Positions 19,346 through 26,588 of a stretch of DNA of 64,000 bases are shown one piece after another. The position numbers were made by a program, and so were the translations under genes. The notes beneath the pieces are model-generated. The model made no database searches. It had not been told where the DNA came from and worked only from the letters and a program-made list of their open reading frames with translations. The DNA is from Leptolyngbya sp. FACHB-321 (GTDB taxonomy: Bacteria > Cyanobacteriota > Cyanobacteriia > Leptolyngbyales > Leptolyngbyaceae). The stretch spans positions 310,001 through 374,000 of the forward strand of contig NZ_JACJPI010000058.1 of NCBI RefSeq assembly GCF_014695975.1, read 5' to 3'. Within the stretch, counting starts at the first letter, position 1; each line of letters begins with the position of its first letter.

Positions 19346-20017
19346 TCAACTTAATAAACCGAGTTTACGAGCCGCGATCGCAATTTGAATCCGCAGATCC
19401 TTATCGGGTTCATCATAAATACCCAGAGCATCTTGCAACCTCACCCAGTAGTTGCGAATCGTGCGATCGCTTACCTGCATCCGCTCGGCGATCGCCTTAT
19501 CGGTCAGTCCCTCCTGAAACTTCAGCGTGAGTACCTCCAGCCATTTGCGGTCAAACTCCGATCGGGCACGCAGTTCCGGTGGCAAGTAGATCGAACCACG
19601 GAGTGCAAAATCGACTAGTCGAATCATCTCCCGAATCGGCGATGACTTGTCCATAGCTGCAAACCCACCTTCGTAGGCGTTGATCATGGGCTTAAGCTGC
19701 ACCAACGGTTTGATGTTGGTACTGACCACCAAAAGATTGGGTGCCAGCTTACTTTCGATTAGCAGCTTTAGAAACTCGATGCCCACGTCGGCACTAGCAG
19801 GCGCGTAGGGTTTTGGAGGCACGCTTAAGTCCAGCAAAACCAGGGTGGGATGGTAATAGCCGATTTGGGTCTGAGCCGTTTGAATATCCTGAGCCGTGAA
19901 AATTTCGACTGTGGGATAGGCGCGCTTGAGGGCAGGGACGGTGCCTTCCAGAATCGCTTCATGGTCATCAATTACTAGAAAGGTGTGGGTCGGGTCCGTA
20001 GACGCACGTTGACTCAT
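19346..20017 (-). CDS. NarL-type response regulator, probable partner of the CHASE2 kinase
   Basis: The receiver domain (about 10-135) has the acidic pair in VIDDHE, Asp in LVLLDLSVPP (about 62), Ser/Thr in LLVVSTN and Lys in AAMDKSSP. The loop after the Asp is longer than usual (KPYAPASADVG). The C-terminal LuxR-like helix-turn-helix reads LTLKFQEGLTDKAIAERMQVSDRTIRNYW. It is 154 bases upstream of the CHASE2 kinase on the same strand, so an operon-encoded two-component pair is likely. Target genes are unknown; DUF928 just downstream is a candidate. Confidence 0.84.
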   Translation of the reverse strand: MSQRASTDPTHTFLVIDDHEAILEGTVPALKRAYPTVEIFTAQDIQTAQTQIGYYHPTLVLLDLSVPPKPYAPASADVGIEFLKLLIESKLAPNLLVVSTNIKPLVQLKPMINAYEGGFAAMDKSSPIREMIRLVDFALRGSIYLPPELRARSEFDRKWLEVLTLKFQEGLTDKAIAERMQVSDRTIRNYWVRLQDALGIYDEPDKDLRIQIAIAARKLGLLS

Positions 20018-20470
20018 TGCTTACACCTACATAACTGCTGTCTCATAGCGTGGCTCATGACTATCAGCAAATGCTACCAGCAACGAGAATGAGGATGCAG
20101 TAATCTTTTTTAGATCCGCTTTCAGTTTGCTCCAAGGCTGGCTCTCGATCGCTTGTACCAGCGTACTTTTGCTAAAAGCTTTGAGACTGCTTTAACAATG
20201 TATGCAGGTCGTGAAGCGATGCAGGCCCCTTAACGGCTTCAAGATGCTAGGTTTTGATAGTCGTGAATGCTTGAGACTGTTCTGGCATCCAGTGCTTTGA
20301 CATCAGTTATTAGTAGATATTGATAGAATCATGGGCTGTAGGCAAAACGCAGTGATCGAGCGATCGCTGCCCTAGTCAACAAACTTTCAGCCTAGGCTTT
20401 TCAGTCAGAAAGCTTTCCTGTAATCTAATTGGTCTGCCAACTAAGCGACGATGCTCTGTCAGAAAAACGT
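20018..20470. other. Divergent intergenic region
   Basis: This 453-base region lies between the response regulator and the TPR gene, which are divergent. It is free of long open frames and strong repeats. Promoters for both genes must lie here; I could not place them with confidence. Confidence 0.4.
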
Positions 20471-21577
20471 ATGTCGGAAAAAGTAATTGTGCGTCAGCAA
20501 ACCCCTCTCCTCATAAGCCTGGTGCTGCTCCTGGGGCTGTGCCTGCCACAAGGGGTAGCAGCACAAGCCCGTAAAAATCTAAACGATGATCGGGTGACAG
20601 AACTGCTAGCGGAAGGACGCAAGCTCGTTGATGCTGGCAGGCTGCCTGATGCGATCGCCGTCTACCAACAAGCAGCAGCACTCGATAGCCAAAATCCGCG
20701 CATTTTCTCAGGTATTGGCTTTCTGGAAGCCAACCAAGGGCGCTTTCGCGAGGCAGTTTCAGCTTATCAACAGGCGATCGCCCTTGATCCCAAAAACGCT
20801 GATTTTTACTATGCGCTTGGCTTTAGCGAAGCCAATCTCGGCAACAATGGTGCAGCGATCGCGGCTTACCGTCAGGCGACGCTCTTTAATCCTCGCCACA
20901 TGAATGCCCAAATTGGTTTAGGTGTAGTGCTGACCCGCGAGAAAAACTACGGCGAGGCACTGCGGGTGACCCAGCGGGCGATCACGTTAGAACCTCGTAA
21001 CTACAGACCCTATGAACTCATGGGCAACTTGCTGCTGCAACAAGAACGACCGCAAGATGCCGTTAAGCCTTTGTTGCAGGCGGCTCAGCTCGCTCCCCGG
21101 CAGGCTAGCATTCAGGTTAGCCTAGGAACCGCCCTACTCGACGAAGGCAATCTCGAACGAGGTGTTGCAAGGCTGGAATACGCCGAGCAACTTGAACCGC
21201 GCAACGCGACGCTTCAGTTGCAGATCGCCAAAATTTTGCAAGCTAAAGGGCAGTACAACCGCGCTCTAAAGTCCTACCAGCGGGCACTCTTTCTCAAAGC
21301 CGATCTTGTAGAAGCGCAGGTTGCGATTGGTGATATTTACATGGAGAAGCAAGACTATTTTTCGGCAGCCGTTGCTTACCGTCAATATACGGCTGCTGCA
21401 CCGCAAAACCCCGAGGCGTATTACAAGCTTGGCAAAGCACTGAAAAACCGCGATCGCAAAGACGACGCGCGTACAGCACTGGAGCAAGCAAAACGACTCT
21501 ATAAAGACCAGGGCAAGCAAGATGGTGTGAGGGCTGTTGACCTCCTGTTGAGAGAGCTAAAGCAGAAAAAGGGCTGA
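20471..21577 (+). CDS. Exported TPR-repeat protein
   Basis: The ATG at 20471 gives 368 residues with a clean signal peptide (LLISLVLLLGLCLPQGVAAQA-R), better than the upstream TTG at 20429. The rest is about nine tetratricopeptide repeats, shown by recurring units such as LLAEGRKLVDAGRLPDAIAVYQQAAALDS, REAVSAYQQAIALDP and YGEALRVTQRAITLEP. TPR solenoids act as protein-interaction scaffolds; the partners are unknown. Its stop is 30 bases from that of convergent ispD. Confidence 0.87.
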   Translation: MSEKVIVRQQTPLLISLVLLLGLCLPQGVAAQARKNLNDDRVTELLAEGRKLVDAGRLPDAIAVYQQAAALDSQNPRIFSGIGFLEANQGRFREAVSAYQQAIALDPKNADFYYALGFSEANLGNNGAAIAAYRQATLFNPRHMNAQIGLGVVLTREKNYGEALRVTQRAITLEPRNYRPYELMGNLLLQQERPQDAVKPLLQAAQLAPRQASIQVSLGTALLDEGNLERGVARLEYAEQLEPRNATLQLQIAKILQAKGQYNRALKSYQRALFLKADLVEAQVAIGDIYMEKQDYFSAAVAYRQYTAAAPQNPEAYYKLGKALKNRDRKDDARTALEQAKRLYKDQGKQDGVRAVDLLLRELKQKKG

Positions 21578-21607
21578 CGATCGACAGAGTGTAGACTAAC
21601 GCTTCCC

Positions 21608-22297
21608 TTACTCCTTCCCCCGTTGGCGCAGGATAAACTCCGCGATCGCCAAATCCATCGGTGTTGTCACCTTCAAGTTGCTCTCTTCCCCTGGCACAAC
21701 GGTCACAGGCAAGCCGCATTGCTCAAATAATGCCGCATCATCAGTCACTTCCCAGCCCTGGCGAATGCCTTCATCATGACAACGCGTTAGTGGCTCTACT
21801 GCAAAGCCCTGAGGAGTTTGGGCTGCCCAAAGCTGACGGCGATCAGGTGTGCTGGCAATCAACTGCGTCGCGGGTGTCACTACTTTGATCGTGTCTTTTA
21901 CTGGCACCGCAGCAATGAGACCGGGAGAGCGAAGAAGAGCAGCCGCGCAGCGCTCGATTAACTCAGGCGTAACCAAACACCGAGCGCCATCATGAATCAA
22001 CACACGCTCTGCCACAACTGGTAATGCCTGCAAGCCCTTGTAGACCGATTCCTGACGAGTGGTTCCCCCTGGAATCCAGTGAACGCACTTCGTCATCCCC
22101 AGGCTGATCACAATTTCCTTGAAGTCAGGAAAATCGTCTGGCTGACCAATAATGCCAACCCACCGCACCGATCGTGATGCTTTGATTGCAGCCAGTGTCC
22201 AAGCAAGGACTGGCTTGTCCAACAGGGGAAGCAGCAGCTTGTTGCGACTACTGCCCATACGGCGACCGGATCCGGCGGCTGGAATCAAGAGATACAC
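21608..22297 (-). CDS. ispD: 2-C-methyl-D-erythritol 4-phosphate cytidylyltransferase
   Basis: It transfers CMP from CTP to methylerythritol 4-phosphate, the third step of the non-mevalonate isoprenoid pathway that feeds carotenoid, phytol and quinone synthesis. LIPAAGSGRRMGSSRNKLLLPL is the nucleotide-binding loop, followed by GGTTRQESVYKGLQAL, VLIHDGARCLV, VPVKDTIK, QTPQGF and TDDAALFE. The start is GTG with AGAGG 6 bases upstream; 229 residues is the usual size. It converges with the TPR gene and is divergent from the heptosyltransferase operon. Confidence 0.94.
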   Translation of the reverse strand: MYLLIPAAGSGRRMGSSRNKLLLPLLDKPVLAWTLAAIKASRSVRWVGIIGQPDDFPDFKEIVISLGMTKCVHWIPGGTTRQESVYKGLQALPVVAERVLIHDGARCLVTPELIERCAAALLRSPGLIAAVPVKDTIKVVTPATQLIASTPDRRQLWAAQTPQGFAVEPLTRCHDEGIRQGWEVTDDAALFEQCGLPVTVVPGEESNLKVTTPMDLAIAEFILRQRGKE

Positions 22298-22373
22298 GGC
22301 AGACCTCTAAGGTTGAGCGTTCATTGGTCGTGACTTCAACAGCATTTCAGAAAGACAGGCTTTTAGGAATGAA

Positions 22374-22413
22374 CTTTCAGGAAAGGGCTTTCAGGAAAGG
22401 GCTTTCAGGAAGG
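22374..22413. repeat. 14-base tandem repeat (CTTTCAGGAAAGGG)n
   Basis: Almost three head-to-tail copies of CTTTCAGGAAAGGG. The unit is itself partly palindromic (CTTTC...GAAAG), so copies can form alternative small hairpins. It lies in the divergent ispD/GT9 promoter region. Confidence 0.8.
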
Positions 22414-22520
22414 TAAGCGAACGGTGGTACTCTTACAGAGATGAGTGAGTCAGCGTATGAGGTTAAGACACCGTTAGATGCAGCATAGCCATGACATAGT
22501 AAGCGATCGCCAGGAGGCAG

Positions 22521-22550
22521 GAAAAGGTGCTGAAAGAAAAGGTGCTGAAA
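22521..22550. repeat. Perfect 15-base tandem duplication
   Basis: GAAAAGGTGCTGAAA occurs twice head to tail without mismatch, about 150 bases upstream of the GT9 start. A recent slippage product is likely. Confidence 0.85.
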
Positions 22551-22702
22551 TTTGGCTGCTGATGGCTCAACTAGAGTCTGGTTTGCTGAAGCTGCCTTCA
22601 CGCCTTAGCGTTTCAAATTATGCGCGTATGGTGACGTGCAAGACGCAAAACTTTCCGGTTTCTTCACGTAAAATTAAGAGCGAATTAGCGTAAAGAATTA
22701 TT

Positions 22703-23665
22703 ATGCGAATTGTAGCCCTCGTCCCCGGTGGAATTGGCGATCAACTTCTATTTTTTCCAACCCTGGACGATTTGAAGCAAGCCCATCCTAATGCTCTGAT
22801 TGATGTCGTGGTTGAACCGAGGGCAAAAGATGCTTATCGGGTTTGCAAATCGGTGCACAGCACAATTTTGTTTGATTTTAAAGGGCGCAACAGTCTGGCA
22901 GATTTAGGCAATCTTCTGGGTGTTATTCGCGAACGTGAGTACGATTTGGTGCTTTCGTTGGGGCAACGCTGGGCAGTTGGCTTACTCCTGTGGTTGACTG
23001 GCATTCCCAATCGGGTTGGTTATGCTGGCAGCGCTGGCGAATTCTTTCTCACCCGTGCCGTTCCCCTCAAGCAAAATCAGTACGCGGCTCAGATGTACCA
23101 CGATCTGCTGCAAGGAGTAGATATCCATAAGCCTTGCCCTGAGATGGCGATTAGCGTTCCTGTCAAAGATCTTGACTGGGCAGAGGGTGAAGCCAAGCGT
23201 TTGGGCATTCAAAGCAGTGGCTATGTGCTGATTCATGGCGGGTCTAGCCAGCTAGCAAAAGAGAAGGGCATCGACAAAATTTATCCTATCGAAAGCTGGA
23301 AAGGCATCATTCAAGACTTTGAGCACCGACAGCCCGACCTACCGATCGTCATCGTTCAAGGTCCTGATGATGCCGAATTTGTGGCTGCGCTGCTACAAAC
23401 AAGCCCTAAACTGAAAGTCACTGCGCCTGCTGATGTGGGCAAGCTGGCAGCGATGATCGCGGCAGCAAACTTAATGCTGTGTACCGATAGCGCTCCGATG
23501 CATCTGGCAGTGGCTGTAAAAACCTACACAGTGGCGCTCTTTGGTCCTACCGAGCCTAAAAAACTGCTGCCTGAAAGCAACCGCTTTATCGGCATCAAAT
23601 CGCTGACTGGCAAGATGTCTGACATTTCGCCGCAAACCGTGTTGGAGAAAGTTTGGAGCAGTTAG
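22703..23665 (+). CDS. Glycosyltransferase family 9 (ADP-heptose:LPS heptosyltransferase-like)
   Basis: The 320-residue GT-B enzyme probably transfers a heptose or related sugar from an ADP donor to a lipid or glycan core in the cytoplasm. It starts with the GT9 N-terminal block RIVALVPGGIGDQLLFFPTLDDL. The C-terminal donor site is LIHGGSS...PIESW and later LMLCTDSAPMHLAVAV and TVALFGPTEPKK, typical of WaaC/WaaF. It is followed after 3 bases by gmhB, so the two are co-transcribed and the heptose assignment is supported. Acceptor specificity is unknown. Confidence 0.87.
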   Translation: MRIVALVPGGIGDQLLFFPTLDDLKQAHPNALIDVVVEPRAKDAYRVCKSVHSTILFDFKGRNSLADLGNLLGVIREREYDLVLSLGQRWAVGLLLWLTGIPNRVGYAGSAGEFFLTRAVPLKQNQYAAQMYHDLLQGVDIHKPCPEMAISVPVKDLDWAEGEAKRLGIQSSGYVLIHGGSSQLAKEKGIDKIYPIESWKGIIQDFEHRQPDLPIVIVQGPDDAEFVAALLQTSPKLKVTAPADVGKLAAMIAAANLMLCTDSAPMHLAVAVKTYTVALFGPTEPKKLLPESNRFIGIKSLTGKMSDISPQTVLEKVWSS

Positions 23666-23668
23666 GGC

Positions 23669-24262
23669 GTGACAAGACGAGCCGTTTTTCTCGATCGTGA
23701 TGGGGTGCTCAATCAAGAAGTGGGCTACATCCACCAGGTTGAAGACCTGCACTTGATGCCGGGCGTTGCACAGGCAGTCAGGCGCTTAAACCAGGCAGGT
23801 TTGTTTTGCTGTCTGGTGTCCAATCAATCAGGTCCGGCTAGAGGCTACTATCCAGCCAGCCATGTCGATGCCTTACATGATCGCCTCTGCCATTTACTTA
23901 AAACTGAGGCAGGTGCAAAACTGGATGCCCTCTATTATTGCCCGTCTTTAAGCGCCCCCGAAGGCGGCATTGAGCCAGAGTATACCCGCTGGAGCACTTG
24001 GCGAAAACCCAATACAGGCATGCTGGTAGCGGCTGCCTGGGAACACGATCTAGACCTTAGTCAGAGCTTTATGGTGGGCGACAAAGCAACGGATGTTGAT
24101 ATGGCGCACAACGCAGGCTGTGTTGGCATTTTGGTGCAAACAGGCTTTGGCGATCGTGTCCTCAGCGGCAAGTACCAGCACTCTACCCAGCCAGACTTCA
24201 CCGCGACCGATCTTTCCATCGCAGTAGACTGGCTGTTGCAACAAGTAGCCGTCAGCAACTAA
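23669..24262 (+). CDS. gmhB: D-glycero-D-manno-heptose 1,7-bisphosphate 7-phosphatase (HAD family)
   Basis: GmhB removes the 7-phosphate before RfaE2 adds AMP. It is a HAD hydrolase of 197 residues with motif I FLDRDGVLNQEVGY (catalytic DxD), motif II LVSNQSG and motif IV FMVGDKATDVDMAHNAG. The zinc loop is recognisable but altered: YYCPS followed by EPEYTRWSTWRKP, where the usual second pair of Cys is missing. That suggests a zinc-free variant or a histidinol-phosphatase-like relative. The start is GTG, 3 bases after the GT9 stop; no closer ATG exists. Confidence 0.83.
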   Translation: MTRRAVFLDRDGVLNQEVGYIHQVEDLHLMPGVAQAVRRLNQAGLFCCLVSNQSGPARGYYPASHVDALHDRLCHLLKTEAGAKLDALYYCPSLSAPEGGIEPEYTRWSTWRKPNTGMLVAAAWEHDLDLSQSFMVGDKATDVDMAHNAGCVGILVQTGFGDRVLSGKYQHSTQPDFTATDLSIAVDWLLQQVAVSN

Positions 24263-24264
24263 CG

Positions 24265-24897
24265 TTAGCCACACACTTTTTTCACATCGGGACGCTGGCT
24301 AACGCCATCCCACCACGTTCGCAGTTTCGGCGTTTGAGCGGTAACTGTCTCAAACTCTGGCGTTTTTGAGAGATAGATAAAGATAGGAATGAGATAAAAA
24401 TCAGCAATGCCCACGTCACTACCGAGAAGATAGGGGCTGCCAACTACTAGCGACTCGATCGCCTCTAGCGCTGTTTTGGCAGGTGCAACAGCATTTGCTA
24501 TCAGAGCTTCATCTGGCTTGCCACCCTGGTTAGGCACAATTAAACGCTGAATCACAATTGTGCTGATTGCGTTTGCATAAAGATAACTATCAATGATGGA
24601 GATGATTTGACGCATCCGCGCCTGGGCAAGCGGCTCTGATGGGCTAAATTTGCGATCGGCAAGCGTTGCATCCAGGTATTCGACGATCGCATTTGTTTCG
24701 TACAGCAACGTCCCATCAACCTCCAGCGTCGGTACCTTCCCAAACGGATTTTTGGCTAAGTACTCTGCCGACTGGCTTTCGCCATTAAAGATATCCACAC
24801 TTTTAAGGTCATAGTCTGCACCAATGCCCTCAAGCAGCAACCGAGTGGTACGAACGTAAGTGCTAATGGGCGTACCGTAAACTGTAAGCTTTGCCAT
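24265..24897 (-). CDS. Glutathione S-transferase family protein
   Basis: The 210-residue cytosolic protein has a thioredoxin-fold N-terminal domain (1-80). LTVYGTPISTYVRTTRLLLE includes a possible active-site Ser or Tyr, and KNPFGKVPTLEVDGTLLYETNAIVEYLD holds the cis-Pro and glutathione-binding Glu-Thr pair. A helical C-terminal domain with GSDVGIADFYLIP follows. Detoxification or thiol transfer is likely; the substrate is unknown. Its stop is 2 bases from that of gmhB on the opposite strand. Confidence 0.85.
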   Translation of the reverse strand: MAKLTVYGTPISTYVRTTRLLLEGIGADYDLKSVDIFNGESQSAEYLAKNPFGKVPTLEVDGTLLYETNAIVEYLDATLADRKFSPSEPLAQARMRQIISIIDSYLYANAISTIVIQRLIVPNQGGKPDEALIANAVAPAKTALEAIESLVVGSPYLLGSDVGIADFYLIPIFIYLSKTPEFETVTAQTPKLRTWWDGVSQRPDVKKVCG

Positions 24898-25056
24898 GTT
24901 GTGTCAATACCTGAGCGAACGATGAACATTATGAGGATACTCGTTGTTATAGCGATCGCCTCAACTAAAAACCGCATGACATCTCGCTAGCCCAGCGTTG
25001 CGTGGATTAGCTTCTATCGGTGGGCACGCCTACATGTTAGAACAGGCACGAAAGAG

Positions 25057-26484
25057 CTAAAACGGTACAACCAACGATGCGCCTAGCAAAAGAACCGCGA
25101 TCGTATCCACAATGCCGTGAATGGTGATGGATGCCCACAAGCGATTTGTTTCACCAAAAGCAAGCGCGTAGAACATAGAAGCCAGGGTTGCCAGCGCTGC
25201 ATAAATCGCTTTGTACTGGAAGGGCGAGAGCGCGATGCCTGCACCCGGCTCATTGCCAATGTGGCAAAGACCAAAAATGATAGAACCAATGACAGCGGAG
25301 AGTAGAACAAGCCGTTTGCGATCGCGTTGCAGTGGCGATCGTGCTTGAATCTGATCGCGAATGAACACCATTAGCCCTGATCGAAACAAAATTTCCTCAA
25401 AAAGACCCACTCGAAAGCCAAACAGAATGGCATAGCTCAGAAAAAAGAGAACAGAGTGAGCGATCGTTGGCAAATTAAACGTAGAAGCTTGAGGTTGTGT
25501 AAATCTAAGCAAAAGCGCCAGCGGCACCAGAATTAAAGCCGCCGCTAAAATAGCTTTAACTGTGTAGAAAACGTCAGCTTTACGAATTTGAAAGCTGTAG
25601 CCAAAGTGTTCTCGTCCTAACCTGGTGCCAAAAATAACGACAAGGACGAAAAGAGTTAAACCAATAAATGGTCCAAAGCTGAAAAACGGTCTAGAAAAGC
25701 AAAACAAACTTAGCAGACAAGCCCCAGTTAAAAGCAGATCAAACACCGTCATGCGGGTTGCCGAGGGGGTGACGAGCGGTGATACTAGCAAAATAGCAAT
25801 TAAAATATAGGCAAGCCCAATAAAATAGCCTGAATATTCTGCTTTAAACGCAGTTGAAATCAGTGATGTGTGGACAAGACTGAAGTAAATAAAGTTGGCA
25901 ACCAGCAGAAAAGTAAGCTGACTATTTTGCTTGATCGTTGAGAGTAATGTCGGTGGCTTGAAGCCGTGTGGCTTGCGATCGCGTAGTCCCAGCATCACAA
26001 ACGGCAGCCTCAACACCACAAAAGCGCCCAGCAAAAACAAAATAACGTTGAGCCAAAAAGAATCCTGAATGATTAAGCGATCGAATTGGTTAAGCCAGCC
26101 AAACCGAGCCGGATTTAAACCAAGTAATTTGACTACGCTAATATAAACTCCAAGCAACAAGCAGGTAGCTGTTTGAAACCAAAGTCCGCTATTTCTTAAC
26201 AGCACTCGTCTAGCAAGTTCTGCCCCTTCATAGGTTGCCAAAAATAAGATTGGCAAAGCCGCAAAAACCACAAATGATGTCGCTTCAACCAACTTTTCCG
26301 TAAGCGTCCAAGGTTTACTGCTAAAGCCCAAACGAATGACGATCGCGCTAAACCAAAGAACACAGCCAATCACCGCAAATGCCAGTTCGCCATTGCCGCT
26401 GTAGCGTTTTGGTACAGCAAACTCGCAGCGGTTCGTTAAAAAGCCCAGATTCATTAATTGATCACAAATTAACTTTGAAATCAT
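25057..26484 (-). CDS. CPBP family intramembrane metalloprotease
   Basis: The protein has 475 residues and about ten or more membrane segments. The C-terminal CPBP/Abi domain has motif 1 FEEILFRSGL (EExxxR), motif 2 IFGLCHIGN (FxxxH) and motif 3 SITIHGIVD. Such proteases cleave prenylated or membrane substrates; in bacteria they act in maturation or bacteriocin immunity, and the target here is unknown. The long N-terminal membrane region is not typical of small Abi proteins. ATG 26484 is chosen because a further 97-codon extension is soluble, lacks family features and overlaps the divergent GT39 gene. Confidence 0.8.
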   Translation of the reverse strand: MISKLICDQLMNLGFLTNRCEFAVPKRYSGNGELAFAVIGCVLWFSAIVIRLGFSSKPWTLTEKLVEATSFVVFAALPILFLATYEGAELARRVLLRNSGLWFQTATCLLLGVYISVVKLLGLNPARFGWLNQFDRLIIQDSFWLNVILFLLGAFVVLRLPFVMLGLRDRKPHGFKPPTLLSTIKQNSQLTFLLVANFIYFSLVHTSLISTAFKAEYSGYFIGLAYILIAILLVSPLVTPSATRMTVFDLLLTGACLLSLFCFSRPFFSFGPFIGLTLFVLVVIFGTRLGREHFGYSFQIRKADVFYTVKAILAAALILVPLALLLRFTQPQASTFNLPTIAHSVLFFLSYAILFGFRVGLFEEILFRSGLMVFIRDQIQARSPLQRDRKRLVLLSAVIGSIIFGLCHIGNEPGAGIALSPFQYKAIYAALATLASMFYALAFGETNRLWASITIHGIVDTIAVLLLGASLVVPF

Positions 26485-26588
26485 AACACTCTGCTTTTTA
26501 TACCAGTAGTGAGAGTGCAGGACGGATCGGTGGCGTAAGACTTGGTAGCATAAGCTGTCATGCTTAGGTGTGTAAGCACGAGAACGGG

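Larger units (their letters stand above)
22298..22702. other. Intergenic region with two tandem repeats
   Basis: This 405-base gap between divergent ispD and the GT9 gene carries the two tandem repeats listed separately. A 71-codon frame (22478-22693) ends just before the GT9 gene, but it crosses the repeat and has no recognisable features, so I do not call it. Confidence 0.45.

Noticed and set aside
22478-22693. 71-codon frame upstream of the GT9 gene
   Set aside because: It crosses a tandem repeat, has no ribosome site and no recognisable features.
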